A stretch of DNA of 64,000 nt, taken from assembly GCA_964558415.1 (NCBI GenBank), contig CAZLDI010000012.1, positions 42,097 through 106,096 on the forward strand. The letters are read 5' to 3'. The DNA comes from CAZLDI01 sp964558415. GTDB taxonomy: Bacteria; Chloroflexota; Dehalococcoidia; SM23-28-2; RBG-16-64-32. Every line of letters begins with the position of its first letter. Position 1 is the first letter of the stretch. Of this stretch, positions 7,747 to 16,732 are shown piece by piece. The notes below the pieces were generated by a model. The model saw only the letters and a program-made list of their open reading frames with translations, ran no database searches and was not told the origin of the DNA. Made by a program: the position numbers and the translations under genes.

Positions 7747-8301
7747 TCACCACGTGTGCACGCCCGGCGCCCGTTCGTACTGCTCGTCTTCCTCTTCGTG
7801 CGGGTGGGAGACCTCCGGTCCACGCAGCATCGCGACGCGGCCCGTGCGGACGAGTTCGATGATCTCAAAATCTTTGAGCAGATTGACCAGCGAGTCGATC
7901 TTCTGCTCGTCGCCGGTCGCCTCCAGGATGATCGAGTCCGTCTCGACGTCGATGATCTCCGCCTTGAAGATGTCCGCGATCTCGACGATCTCGCTACGGT
8001 TGCTCTTACTGGCTCGGATCTTCACCATCGCCAGCTCACGGCTGACGATCTCCTCGTGCGAGATGTCGCGGATGTGCACCACGTCTACCAGCTTGTCCAG
8101 CTGCTTGACCACCTGGTCTGCGTTGGTGTCCGCGTCGACGACGAACGTCATGCGCGAAAGGCCGGCCTTTTCGGAGTGGCCCACGGCGAGACTCTCGATG
8201 TTGAAACCGCGCTGGCGCCACTTTGAGGCGATGCGGTTGAGGACACCGGGACGGTCTTCGACCAGGGCAATGATGGTATGCGGTCTGATCTTGCCGGCCA
8301 T
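7747..8301 (-). CDS. ilvN: Acetolactate synthase, regulatory small subunit
   Basis: 184 residues, the long two-domain form. An N-terminal ACT domain (residues about 6-80: TIIALVEDRPGVLNRIA, RGFNIESLAVGHSE) binds valine for feedback inhibition in the family. A C-terminal ALS_ss_C domain (about 85-160) follows. The ATG shares one base with the ilvB TGA (TGATG), indicating translational coupling that would keep the subunits balanced. The last twenty residues are acidic and variable. Confidence 0.96.
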   Translation of the reverse strand: MAGKIRPHTIIALVEDRPGVLNRIASKWRQRGFNIESLAVGHSEKAGLSRMTFVVDADTNADQVVKQLDKLVDVVHIRDISHEEIVSRELAMVKIRASKSNRSEIVEIADIFKAEIIDVETDSIILEATGDEQKIDSLVNLLKDFEIIELVRTGRVAMLRGPEVSHPHEEEDEQYERAPGVHTW

Positions 8302-10058
8302 CAGTTCGTTCCCGGTTCCAGCCGCCGGTAGGCGGGCTGGTCGATCGTCTCGTCCAGCGAGGCGCCCGGAGGCACCATCGGGTAGCAGTTCTCGTCGTAC
8401 TTCACCTGAAAGTCAATGACGACCGGGCCGGGGTGGTTCATCGCTTTCTCGATGACCGGCTGGACCTCTTCCTTACGGGTCGCGCGCAGGCCCATGATTC
8501 CGAAGGCCTCCGCGAGTTTCACGAAGTCCGGGTTCTTCAGCGGCGTGGCGACCAGGTTGTTCTCATAGAACAACTCCTGCCATTGGCGCACCATCCCCAG
8601 GTTGCCGTTGTTGATGATGGCGAACTTGATCGGCCAGTCGTACTCGGCTATCGTCGCCAGCTCCTGCAGCGTCATCATGAAGCCCCCGTCGCCGCAGACG
8701 GACCAGACCGTCTCGCCGGGCTTCGCCACCTGCACGCCCATCGCCGCGGGCACCTCGAAGCCCATCGTGCCCAGGCCTCCGGAAGTGACGAAGCTGTTCG
8801 GCTTGTCGTACCAGAAGTACTGCGCTGCCCACATCTGGTGCTGTCCCACGCCCGTGGTCACATAGCAATCACCCTTCGTGGCCTGGTAGATCTGGTTGAT
8901 TACGAACTGCGGCAGCACCTCGTCCGTCTCTCGAATGGCGATCGAAGGGTGACTTGAGCGCAGCTCGTCAAGGTATGCGAACCAGTCCTCTCGTTCCTTG
9001 CGAGCAACGTGCTTGTTGAGCTCGCTGAGACTGTGCTTCGCGTCTCCCTGCAGCGTCGCCGCCGGGCGCACGTTCTTCCCAACCTCTGCCGGGTCGATCT
9101 CCAGGTGGATGATCTTCGCCTTCGGAGCGAAGTCCTTCAAGCGGCCCGTGACGCGGTCGTCGAAGCGCATGCCGACGCCGATCAGAAGGTCAGCCTCGCT
9201 GATGGCGATGTTGTTCCAGTACATGCCGTGCATCCCGGGCATGCCCAAGTAGAGGGGGTGAGTGCCCGGGAAGCCGCTGATCCCCAGCAGCGTGGTTATC
9301 ACGGGAATGTTGGCTTTCTCCGCGAGTTCACGGACCTCCTCGTAGGCGTGAGAGATGATGACCCCGTGACCGGAGAGGATCACCGGGCGCTCCGACTGTT
9401 CGATCAGCTCAGCGGCTTTCGCCACCTCGGCTTCGTCGAGCGCTGGGTAGGGCTTGTAGCCCCGCAGCTCTATCTTGTCCTTCCAGGTGAACACGCCCTT
9501 CTTCTGCAGGACGTCACGTGGGATGTCCACGAGGACCGGACCCGGCCTGCCGGTCGTCGCGATGTAGAACGCCTCTTGCATCGCGCGCGGTATCTCGTTC
9601 ACGTCCAGCACCAGCTCACTGTGTTTGGTGATCGGGATCGTGATCCCCTGAATGTCCGCCTCCTGGAAGCCGTCGCGTCCCAGCAGCGCCGTGATCACCT
9701 GACCGGTGACGCAGACCAGCGGGATAGAGTCCATGTAGGCGTTGGCAATGCCGGTGACCAGATTCGTGGCGCCGGGACCGGACGTGCCGTAGCAAACGCC
9801 CGCTTTGCCGGTGACACGCGCGTAAGCATCCGCCGCGTGAGCGGCGCACTGCTCGTGCTTCACCAGGTAGTGCTTGATCGGATAAAGTTTGGGCTCGACG
9901 CCGGGCGGGACCGGCTTAATGCCCACTCCTCCCGACTCCAGGACGTCGTAAAGGGGCAGGTTCGCCCCCCCGGGCAGCCCGAAGATAGTGTCCACGCCCT
10001 CCCGCAGGAAGGCCTCCATCACCATCTGTGCGCCCGTATATTCTCGCTCTGTGCTCAT
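8301..10058 (-). CDS. ilvB: Acetolactate synthase, catalytic large subunit
   Basis: 585 residues. A thiamine-diphosphate enzyme joining two pyruvates (or pyruvate and 2-oxobutyrate) at the entry to Val/Leu/Ile synthesis. The activating Glu lies in KHEQCAAHAADAYARVTG, the central FAD-binding domain is present, and the C-terminal thiamine motif runs from CGDGGFMMT to INNGNLGM. Compared with many homologues it has an N-terminal insertion (around residues 40-65, VGIKPVPPGVEPKLYP) between the GLPGG loop and the KHEQ motif. GGAGAAG precedes the ATG. It follows ilvD by 84 bp. Confidence 0.97.
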   Translation of the reverse strand: MSTEREYTGAQMVMEAFLREGVDTIFGLPGGANLPLYDVLESGGVGIKPVPPGVEPKLYPIKHYLVKHEQCAAHAADAYARVTGKAGVCYGTSGPGATNLVTGIANAYMDSIPLVCVTGQVITALLGRDGFQEADIQGITIPITKHSELVLDVNEIPRAMQEAFYIATTGRPGPVLVDIPRDVLQKKGVFTWKDKIELRGYKPYPALDEAEVAKAAELIEQSERPVILSGHGVIISHAYEEVRELAEKANIPVITTLLGISGFPGTHPLYLGMPGMHGMYWNNIAISEADLLIGVGMRFDDRVTGRLKDFAPKAKIIHLEIDPAEVGKNVRPAATLQGDAKHSLSELNKHVARKEREDWFAYLDELRSSHPSIAIRETDEVLPQFVINQIYQATKGDCYVTTGVGQHQMWAAQYFWYDKPNSFVTSGGLGTMGFEVPAAMGVQVAKPGETVWSVCGDGGFMMTLQELATIAEYDWPIKFAIINNGNLGMVRQWQELFYENNLVATPLKNPDFVKLAEAFGIMGLRATRKEEVQPVIEKAMNHPGPVVIDFQVKYDENCYPMVPPGASLDETIDQPAYRRLEPGTN

Positions 10059-10142
10059 GCATTCTTCTCCATTGGCGTCTCGCTTCGATTCAATAGATGC
10101 GGCAAACCCGACTTTCGTATCAGCGGTCGGGGCGCAGCGCGC

Positions 10143-11819
10143 TTAGCTGCATACGGCGCCCCGCGCCGCGCTGGATACGAGGCGGGCGTACTTGGCCAGC
10201 GCCCCCGTCGTGTACCTGGGGGCTGGTGCTTCCCACCGGCCAAGCCGCCGCCCTATCTCCTCCTCGCTCAACTCCACCTGGATCGTTCTGTTTGGTATAT
10301 CCAACGTGATAGTGTCACCCTCTTCGACGATCGCGAGGGGACCGCCCACCTGCGCCTCCGGGCCGATGTGGCCCACGGTGAACCCCCGCGTCGCGCCGGA
10401 GAAACGGCCGTCCGTGATCAGCGCGACCTCCTCAGTCAGGCCCTGGCCGGCGAGGGCCGCCGTGACGGCCAGCATCTCGCGCATGCCGGGGCCGCCCTTC
10501 GGACCTTCGTAGCGAATGACGGCGACCTCGCCGGACTTGATGTCGCGGCGAGAGACGGCTTCGAAGCAAGCATCCTCGGAGTCGAACACTCGCGCGGGGC
10601 CGCTGAAACGCTCCTTATGGACGCTGCTGATTTTCATCACGCTGCCTTCCGGCGCGAGGTTTCCCTTGAGGACGACCATTGTGCCGGTCGGCTCGAGAGG
10701 CCTGTCCAAAGGCAAGATAACTTCACTGTCCTGCTCGAAAGAGAGTCCGTTGATGTTCTGTTCGATCGTCTTGCCCGTGACGGTCATGGCATCGCCGTGA
10801 ATAAGTCCCGCATCCAGCAGCGTCTTGAGGATGCGTGGCACGCCGCCTGCGTTGTGCAGGTCTACCTGGACGAAACGCCCGCCGGGCTTCATGTCGACGA
10901 TATGGGGGACGCGCCGCGCTATGGCGTCAAAGTCGTCCAGCGGCAGCTCAATCCCACATTCGTGAGCGATCGCGGGCAGGTGCAGAGCGGCGTTCGTCGA
11001 GCCGCCGATGGCGACAACGACGGTGATGGCGTTCTCGAACGCTTTGCGCGTCAGGATGTCGCGGGGCTTCAAGTCGTCGCGGATCAGACGCAGGACAGTG
11101 CTACCTGCCCAGCGGCAGGCCTCTGTGCGCTCCGCGGCGACGGCCGGAATCGAGGCGCTATAAGGCAGCGCGACGCCGAGCGCCTCGCTGACGCAGGCCA
11201 TCGTGTTCGCGGTGTACATCCCGCCGCACGACCCCTCGCCCGGGCAGGCGGCGCATTCGAGGTCGTACAATTCTTGCTCGGTCATGCTGCCCGCCTGAAC
11301 GGCGCCAACACCTTCAAAGACGTCCTGAATTGTCACGTCGCGGCCCTGGTACTGTCCAGGCATGATGGTGCCGCCGTAGACGAAGACGGATGGCACGTTC
11401 AGACGCGCCATCGCCATGATTATGCCCGGGAGGCTCTTGTCGCAGCCGGCGACCCCGACAAGGCCGTCGTAGCCGTGCGCCATCATCATCAACTCGATGG
11501 AGTCTGCTATAACTTCGCGACTGACGAGGGAGGCCTTCATGCCTTCGTAGCCCATCGCGATACCATCGGTGACCGCGATGGTGGTGAACTCGCGAGGGGT
11601 GCCACCGGCCGCTTTCACACCTTGCTTGGCCCAACCGGCGAGTCGCCCGAGGTGGACGTTGCAGGGTGTGGCCTCGTTGGAGACGCTCATGACGCCCACG
11701 AACGGCTTCTGGATATCGTCGTCGTTCAGCCCCATCGCGCGCAGGTACGAGCGGGCGAAGGCGCGCTGGTAGCCGCTGTAGACCGCCTGACTCTTCAGTT
11801 TTCGTTCGGTTGTCACCAT
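10143..11819 (-). CDS. ilvD: Dihydroxy-acid dehydratase
   Basis: 558 residues from ATG 11819 (a TTG two codons upstream is less likely). It dehydrates the dihydroxy acids to the 2-oxo acids of Val/Leu and Ile using an iron-sulfur cluster. The three cysteine regions are visible: NEATPCN, GVAGCDKSLPG and CAACPGEGSCGGMYTANTM. A C-terminal swivelling domain carries TDGRFSGATRGFTVGH. It is the first gene after the T-box leader; the short gap from the T-box terminator to the ATG holds only a weak GGGA as ribosome site. Confidence 0.97.
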   Translation of the reverse strand: MVTTERKLKSQAVYSGYQRAFARSYLRAMGLNDDDIQKPFVGVMSVSNEATPCNVHLGRLAGWAKQGVKAAGGTPREFTTIAVTDGIAMGYEGMKASLVSREVIADSIELMMMAHGYDGLVGVAGCDKSLPGIIMAMARLNVPSVFVYGGTIMPGQYQGRDVTIQDVFEGVGAVQAGSMTEQELYDLECAACPGEGSCGGMYTANTMACVSEALGVALPYSASIPAVAAERTEACRWAGSTVLRLIRDDLKPRDILTRKAFENAITVVVAIGGSTNAALHLPAIAHECGIELPLDDFDAIARRVPHIVDMKPGGRFVQVDLHNAGGVPRILKTLLDAGLIHGDAMTVTGKTIEQNINGLSFEQDSEVILPLDRPLEPTGTMVVLKGNLAPEGSVMKISSVHKERFSGPARVFDSEDACFEAVSRRDIKSGEVAVIRYEGPKGGPGMREMLAVTAALAGQGLTEEVALITDGRFSGATRGFTVGHIGPEAQVGGPLAIVEEGDTITLDIPNRTIQVELSEEEIGRRLGRWEAPAPRYTTGALAKYARLVSSAARGAVCS

Positions 11820-11837
11820 CGGCAATTCCCGTACAAC

Positions 11838-11863
11838 AAAAAACCCGTCCGCAAAGGGACGGG
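11838..11863 (-). terminator. T-box-controlled intrinsic terminator
   Basis: On the minus strand CCCGTCC (11863-11857) pairs with GGACGGG (11850-11844) around a 6-nt loop and is followed by six T residues (11843-11838). The 5' arm lies immediately after the T-box, so formation of the antiterminator would compete with it. This makes transcription attenuation, rather than the translational control seen in many actinobacteria, the likely mechanism. Confidence 0.88.
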
Positions 11864-12107
11864 ACTGCGTCTCGTGGTACCACCCTTCTTCCGCGGGCTC
11901 GCCTCCAATATCCTCTGAGGCGGATTCCCGTGGCTCTCAAACGCTGTAACGGGCGCGTCCCGCTCGGCGGCTAGCTCAGGTTCACCGCCGGGGCTCCGGG
12001 GCGAGTTCGAGACTTCGCGCTGCCGGCGTTTCAGCGTGCTACCGGCTCTCTAGGAGCGCAAGGCGACTCTACTACCCCCCTTCGCAGCCTGTGGCTGTGG
12101 GGTTGTG
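11838..12107 (-). promoter_or_regulatory. T-box riboswitch leader, probably leucine-specific, upstream of ilvD
   Basis: Read on the minus strand, the conserved T-box sequence AGGGTGGTACCACGAG lies at 11886-11871, just before a Rho-independent terminator. Upstream are the Stem I hallmark AGAGAGCCGG and a specifier loop reading GAACTCGCC. By the usual alignment, CTC (12005-12003), a leucine codon, is the specifier. Uncharged tRNA would pair with the specifier and with the TGG of the T-box bulge, stabilising the antiterminator. Specifier assignment is by eye; isoleucine or valine would need a different register. The leader would control the downstream ilvDBNC genes and possibly the nuclease and leuA. 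Confidence 0.88.
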
Positions 12108-12113
12108 AGTGTG

Positions 12114-12142
12114 ATTGTAGGGGTGGGCGTAAGCGAAGTCAA
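12114..12142 (-). promoter_or_regulatory. Promoter of the ilv operon (TTGACT-17-TACAAT)
   Basis: On the minus strand TTGACT (12142-12137) and TACAAT (12119-12114) are separated by exactly 17 bp, a near-consensus vegetative sigma-factor promoter. Predicted transcription start is about 12107, giving a T-box leader of about 290 nt before the ilvD ATG. The -35 overlaps the stop codon of the DUF192 gene. Confidence 0.75.
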
Positions 12143-12726
12143 GGGACAGGCAATACAGGCAATTCCACTTGATCCCCCACCTGCACCCCGTTCCGCTCGA
12201 ACCACCCCCGGTTAGCCTCCACCGCCCAGCGGTGCGGCGACGGCGCGTAGTGCAGCGTCACGTCCAGCGGCTCCAGGTCCTGGATATCGATGATCGCCCC
12301 ATCGGACGTGAGGAATGCGATCGAAAGAGGGATCAACGTGTCCTTCATCCAGAAACCGCTGGTGGTGTCGCCGTCAAAAACGAACAGCATTCCTTCGTCC
12401 TCCGGCAGCCCCTCGCGGAACATCAGGCCGCGGGTGCGCTCTTCCGCCGAGTCCGCAACTTCCACGTAAAGCGGGATTGGTCTGCCTGCCGGGCCTGTGA
12501 ACACGGCGACTTCGAAGCCGTCCCGTGGAACGACGTACGCAAGCCCCTCCGACACCGTAGAGGGACTGGGCGAAGGTGGTAGCACATCGTCCTCCGTTGA
12601 CGGTGCTGGGGTGCTTGAAGGAGCACCGTCATCGCAGGCTCCCGACCATACGACGAGAGCGATCGCGATAGACAACCACCATATCCGTCTCAAGTCTCTG
12701 CTCGTCACTGCCAGATTGTCGACCAT
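12139..12726 (-). CDS. DUF192-family secreted lipoprotein
   Basis: 195 residues from ATG 12726; a start at 12765 would add 13 residues. A hydrophobic segment (WWLSIAIALVVW) ends in SGAC, a likely lipobox, followed by a Ser/Thr/Pro/Asp-rich linker. The DUF192 domain follows with VEVADSAEERTRGLMFRE, GMLFVFDGD, FWMKDTLIPLSIAF and the final GQ-type turn. The family is widespread and of unknown function. It ends only 7 bp before the flavoprotein gene region begins, and the ilv promoter overlaps its 3' end. Confidence 0.85.
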   Translation of the reverse strand: MVDNLAVTSRDLRRIWWLSIAIALVVWSGACDDGAPSSTPAPSTEDDVLPPSPSPSTVSEGLAYVVPRDGFEVAVFTGPAGRPIPLYVEVADSAEERTRGLMFREGLPEDEGMLFVFDGDTTSGFWMKDTLIPLSIAFLTSDGAIIDIQDLEPLDVTLHYAPSPHRWAVEANRGWFERNGVQVGDQVELPVLPVP

Positions 12727-12772
12727 CCGTGCCCGGCACGACCCTCCGCGGCCAATCCGCGTCAATCCGCGG

Positions 12773-13996
12773 CTAATTCGCCCGCCCCAACGCCCGCAAA
12801 CCGGCAGCGACTCGCGCTTCTCGCTGGCGTCGAGCGGCTCCCGCGAACAGGTCGACCGCGACCCGGACGGGGCCGATCATGCGCATGAAGTCCAGGTAGG
12901 TGACCTCGCCGCGAAGGAGGCGGCAGAAGAGGAGCCAGAACTTCTCACTGCGCCGCATCAGCGCCAGGTACGGCGCCGGCGCAAAGTGAAAGATCTCCTG
13001 CAACTGGCGCGACACGTTCAGCTCCGGCTGGAGGTGGCGGTCGACGGAGCGCTCGTAGGCGACCAGATCCGCCGTTTCGCCCGCCAGATAGCGTTCGCCG
13101 TGCGCCGCGGCGAGTTGCCCGCTGGCGAACGCCATGTGGATGCCTTCGCCGGAGAGCGGATCGACGAGCCCCGCGGCGTCCCCAACCAGGGCGACGGGGC
13201 CGCGCGCGATCGGAGTTCCCGGCGCTCGCACCGGAAGGTAGTGTCCGCGCAGCTCCTCCAGGCGCCCTGGATCGAAGCCGTGGCGGCGGCAGAGGTCGTT
13301 CAGCTTGGGCCGCAGCGTGAACGCGGCGTACTTCCAGGCGCCCACACCGACGTTCAGGTGCTCCCCCTTCGGGAACACCCAGCCGTAACCGCCCGCCAGA
13401 CCTCCAAGATCCAGACCGACGTACCCCTCCCAGTTCCCCGGAATACCGGCGGCGAACCCAACGTTGCCCTCCAGCGCAACTGCCTCCTCGAAATCAGTCC
13501 GCAACCCGGCGGATCGCCCGACGATGCCGTTAGCGCCGTCCGCGCCGATGAGGGCCCGGCCGGTGTAAGTGCCGACGGACGCGCGAACGGTGACCGATGG
13601 GCTCGGCCTGCCGTTCGGCCCACCGTAGTCCACATCTATGCTGCGTACCGCCTCGCCGTCGTGGAAGTCTGCTCCGGATTCCACGGCCCGCTCGGCCAGG
13701 AACGCGTCCAGGCGGCTGCGCTGCGTCATATACGTCAGCGGTTCGCGGAATGCGCGGTCAAAGCTCTCGCCCAGGCGCAGAGAGAGACGCGCGCCATAGA
13801 TTGTGCGTTCGACGACGGGCGAGAGGTCGACGTCCTGGACGGACGCGGCTCGTAGTGTCACGCCGCCGCCACAGGGTTTGTCTCGCGGAAAGTTGTGCTT
13901 GTCCAGCAGGAGCACCGACGCGCCGCGGTTGCTCAGCAAACGGGCCGCCGTGCTGCCCGCGGGGCCGGCGCCTGCGACGATCGCATCGTAGATCAT
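12773..13996 (-). CDS. Geranylgeranyl-reductase-family FAD-dependent oxidoreductase
   Basis: 407 residues. FAD-binding Rossmann motif DAIVAGAGPAGSTAARLLSN at the N terminus, the PCGGG motif near residue 42 typical of geranylgeranyl reductases, and VALVGDAAGLVDPLSGEGIH (second FAD contact) around 275-295. Such enzymes saturate isoprenoid double bonds in quinones, lipids or pigments; the substrate here is not readable. A paralogue of the same length lies at 19120-20343. It is probably co-transcribed with the downstream DUF192 gene. Confidence 0.88.
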   Translation of the reverse strand: MIYDAIVAGAGPAGSTAARLLSNRGASVLLLDKHNFPRDKPCGGGVTLRAASVQDVDLSPVVERTIYGARLSLRLGESFDRAFREPLTYMTQRSRLDAFLAERAVESGADFHDGEAVRSIDVDYGGPNGRPSPSVTVRASVGTYTGRALIGADGANGIVGRSAGLRTDFEEAVALEGNVGFAAGIPGNWEGYVGLDLGGLAGGYGWVFPKGEHLNVGVGAWKYAAFTLRPKLNDLCRRHGFDPGRLEELRGHYLPVRAPGTPIARGPVALVGDAAGLVDPLSGEGIHMAFASGQLAAAHGERYLAGETADLVAYERSVDRHLQPELNVSRQLQEIFHFAPAPYLALMRRSEKFWLLFCRLLRGEVTYLDFMRMIGPVRVAVDLFAGAARRQREARVAAGLRALGRAN

Positions 13997-14013
13997 GCCG
14001 CTTTTCAGTCTAA

Positions 14014-14871
14014 TCAGTTTGCGGGCAGCGCGAAACCAGCGCCATCTATCGCTGACAGCAAGGCATCGGCGATCGCGCGGTAGCCCTCATCGTTCGGGTG
14101 TATCGAGTCCGAGGCGATGTAGTCGAACCCCTTACCATCGAACAGCGGGTAGATGTCTACAAGGTGCGCGCCGTGGGCCTCCGCCTGATCGCGCACAATA
14201 TCGTGCAACCCCTTCTCGAATGGTGTGCCCCCCATCCCTTCAAGGGACAGCTCGATCAGCTCGTCGATCAATCGTGCCTTTCCCGAGAACGGATTGTATA
14301 GAGTCATCAGGAAGAGATCGAAGTCTGCCCCGGTTTCGTCCAACCGGTCCAGCGCTGTCTCAAGGTTCGCTTCATATTCATGCATCACGGCGCTCAGCTC
14401 GTCGACGCACTGAGGCTTCTGCAACCCTCGCTCGACGCTGGGACACACTCCGGTAATGACGAGCTCGAAAAACAGGCTCAGGAGATCGTTCCCGCCGATC
14501 TCCAGCGTCACGATCGTTACTTCGTTGCCGGCGACGCCATCCTGCTCCCTCTCCAGAATCTTCGCGATCGCGCGGTCAAGCGGGCCGCTGCTGATCAGGT
14601 CCTCGCTTGTATTACCGGCGATCCCGAGATTGAGGAGCTCGACCCCTGGCCCCAGCCCAGCATGGACGAGCGCGACGAACGCGGTCTTCTCCGCGTTCGA
14701 TGCGCCGCTTCCTTCCGAAAGCGAGTCACCAAGGGCGATGTAGAGTCCCTCCAGGCGCTTTCCATCCGTCCCGGACGAGCAGGCGGCGGCGAGAAGCGTG
14801 GCCAACAATGCCGCGACGACAGCCAGGCGTCCCGGCAAGGCGCCCGGGCGCAACGGTGAGTGGCGGGGCAT
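14014..14871 (-). CDS. SGNH/GDSL-family esterase lipoprotein
   Basis: 285 residues. N-terminal basic region, hydrophobic stretch and LAAAC lipobox (about residues 26-30) indicate a secreted lipoprotein. Block I is ALGDSLSEG with the nucleophile Ser, block III is GGND, and block V is DSIHPNDEGYRAIAD with the catalytic Asp and His. These are the SGNH catalytic residues. Likely a cell-surface lipase or esterase; no substrate is evident. It lies 17 bp upstream of the flavoprotein gene on the same strand. Confidence 0.9.
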   Translation of the reverse strand: MPRHSPLRPGALPGRLAVVAALLATLLAAACSSGTDGKRLEGLYIALGDSLSEGSGASNAEKTAFVALVHAGLGPGVELLNLGIAGNTSEDLISSGPLDRAIAKILEREQDGVAGNEVTIVTLEIGGNDLLSLFFELVITGVCPSVERGLQKPQCVDELSAVMHEYEANLETALDRLDETGADFDLFLMTLYNPFSGKARLIDELIELSLEGMGGTPFEKGLHDIVRDQAEAHGAHLVDIYPLFDGKGFDYIASDSIHPNDEGYRAIADALLSAIDGAGFALPAN

Positions 14872-14896
14872 CGCGCAGATTGGGAGCGTCCGCAGC

Positions 14897-15823
14897 CTAG
14901 GCGTTCACCAGCGCTACCGCGGCGGCGACCCAGAACAACACCTGGAAAAAAACAGCCGCGCTCAGCAGAAGGTAGATCCCCGCCCGCTCCTGGTACTGTA
15001 GCGCCAGGCCGGCCAGCAGGTTGACCCCCAGGATTCCGGAGGCGGCGGCCGGTATCTTCAGAATCTCTGCGCGAGACTGCAGGGTCGTGATCTCACCCAG
15101 CGGCGGGAACTCTATCGTAATCTCGTTGCTCAAGCTCGGGTAAACAGCGAAGAGAAAGCCCCAGAGCACCACATTCAGCAGCACGGCGGCAAGCGCGAGC
15201 GCCTGAGCGGTGCGATCCGCCCAGATCGGGTGAGCGGCCAGCAGATCGCGCTGCAGCTCCGGCTTCTGCTCCGGCTTGCCGGCCTGCTGAAAGCGCTGCG
15301 CCTCCGCGATGAAGCGCACCGGGTCGCGCGGGCTGAGCGCGTAAGTGTGGGTGGAAGTGCGCACGTAGATCAGGTCTTCCGCCGATTTATGGGTGGAGAA
15401 GAATAGGACCTGCCCCAGGCCCTCGACGAATCCTCTCCCGATATGGTACCCCCACCAGCCGAGCCCCTTCACCTGTGGGCGCTGCTCGGCGCGGCCGTGG
15501 ACGAGCGCCTGAATGCGGTCCACCGCGATATAGTGTTTGATCGGACCCCAGACGATAGTGATGCCGCTGCGGTCCAGCACGTAGCGCAACGTGAGGCAGC
15601 CCCAGGCCCAGAAGGCGAACAGCGCCGCGATGATCAGGAGCGTGCCCGCGCCCAGGTAGGCGAGAAACTGCGGGAAGGAGATCGGCCAGTCCGCCGACTT
15701 CGCCAGGAGGGCGAGCGCGAGGGATAGCGCCACCGTGGATACGGCCGCGCCGAGAATCGTTCCGGTCGAGCGGGCGGGCCGCTCGATGGTCAGGCCTTGA
15801 CTGTTGCGTAACACGGGGTGCAC
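14897..15823 (-). CDS. Membrane protein with bacterial PH-like domain
   Basis: 308 residues. Two hydrophobic segments near the N terminus (about 25-45 and 52-75) are followed by a PH-like beta region (RYVLDRSGITIVWGPIKHYIAVDRIQ, with GLGWWGYHIGRG) as in bacterial PH proteins (DUF304/bPH type). Two more membrane segments lie at about 212-232 and 262-305. The predicted start overlaps the ilvE stop by 34 bp; an internal start is possible. Function unknown; such proteins are often linked to envelope homeostasis. Confidence 0.75.
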   Translation of the reverse strand: MHPVLRNSQGLTIERPARSTGTILGAAVSTVALSLALALLAKSADWPISFPQFLAYLGAGTLLIIAALFAFWAWGCLTLRYVLDRSGITIVWGPIKHYIAVDRIQALVHGRAEQRPQVKGLGWWGYHIGRGFVEGLGQVLFFSTHKSAEDLIYVRTSTHTYALSPRDPVRFIAEAQRFQQAGKPEQKPELQRDLLAAHPIWADRTAQALALAAVLLNVVLWGFLFAVYPSLSNEITIEFPPLGEITTLQSRAEILKIPAAASGILGVNLLAGLALQYQERAGIYLLLSAAVFFQVLFWVAAAVALVNA

Positions 15824-16722
15824 CAGTGGGCGTACTTTGGGTTGCGTCCGGTGATGATCTGGAAGTACAGCCGGACAATCTCGCCGGTCACCGGCCCCAT
15901 CTTGCCATCGCCGATCGCCCGGTGGTCCAGCTCAACGACCGGCGTCACGTGCGCAGCGGTGCCGGTCATGAAGCATTCGTCCGCCGTGTACAGCTCGGTT
16001 CGGTCGATATCCCGCTCGACGACTTCAAGGCCCAGTTCGTCGCGCACCAGGGTCATCACGGTATCGCGAGTGATGCCGATCAGGATATCGGAAGACGGCG
16101 GCGGCGTGATCACCTTGCCATCCTGGATGACGAAGATGTTCTCGCCGGAGCCCTCGGAGATGTGGCCGCGCTCGTCTAGCATGATCGCCTCGTCGAAGCC
16201 GTTCAGGTTAGCTTCCGTCTTGGCGAGCGCTGAGTTGGCGTAGATGCCGGTGATCTTGGCCCGCGCGGGGATGCCCGTGTCCGCGACGCGCCGCCAGGAT
16301 GACGTGCAGCAACGGGCGCCCTTCTCGATGTCCAGGTACGGGCCGAACGGCGCGATGAACACGAGGAAGTCGTCCTCAAGGTCGTGCAGGCGGACACCGA
16401 GCAGTTCGGAGCTCTTGTAAGCGAGCGGTCGCAGGTAGACGTCCTCGCGATATCCGGACATCTCGACGATTTTGGTCACGATGGAGTGCAGCTCTTCGTT
16501 CTCGTACGGAAAGTCGATCTTCATGATGCGGCAGCTCTTGCGCAGCCGGTCGAAGTGCTCCTTGAGGCGAAAGACGTAGATCTGGCCCTCTTCCTCGTTC
16601 CAGTTCCCGCGTACGCCCTCGAATACCGCCGTACCGTAGTTGAAGGCGTGAGTCATCACGCCGATCTTCGCCTCGGAAAGCGGTACGATCTGCTTCTTGA
16701 AATAGGCGTACGGGGTGGACAC
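15790..16722 (-). CDS. ilvE: Branched-chain amino acid aminotransferase
   Basis: 310 residues from GTG 16722; AAGGGAG lies 6 nt upstream and the protein then begins STPYAYFKKQIVPLSEAKIG as family members do. PLP-dependent final step of Ile/Val/Leu synthesis. Visible landmarks are FNYGTAVFEGVRGNW, YLRPLAYKS, the PLP-lysine region ITGIYANSALAKTEA, EGSGENIFV and TGTAAHVTPV. It is separate from the T-box operon and has its own predicted promoter. A dispersed repeat lies between that promoter and the start codon. Confidence 0.96.
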   Translation of the reverse strand: MSTPYAYFKKQIVPLSEAKIGVMTHAFNYGTAVFEGVRGNWNEEEGQIYVFRLKEHFDRLRKSCRIMKIDFPYENEELHSIVTKIVEMSGYREDVYLRPLAYKSSELLGVRLHDLEDDFLVFIAPFGPYLDIEKGARCCTSSWRRVADTGIPARAKITGIYANSALAKTEANLNGFDEAIMLDERGHISEGSGENIFVIQDGKVITPPPSSDILIGITRDTVMTLVRDELGLEVVERDIDRTELYTADECFMTGTAAHVTPVVELDHRAIGDGKMGPVTGEIVRLYFQIITGRNPKYAHWCTPCYATVKA

Positions 16723-16732
16723 GGGGGGACTC

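Noticed and set aside
7701..7868. Longer N terminus for ilvC
   Set aside because: The extra 56 residues are Arg/Ser-rich and unlike the family; GTG 7700 has a good ribosome site and gives the normal N terminus.
9009..11918. Very long open frame on the plus strand (969 codons) opposite ilvB and ilvD
   Set aside because: It is antisense to two clear enzymes, has no domain-like sequence and also runs through the T-box terminator. GC-rich codon use on the minus strand keeps this frame open.
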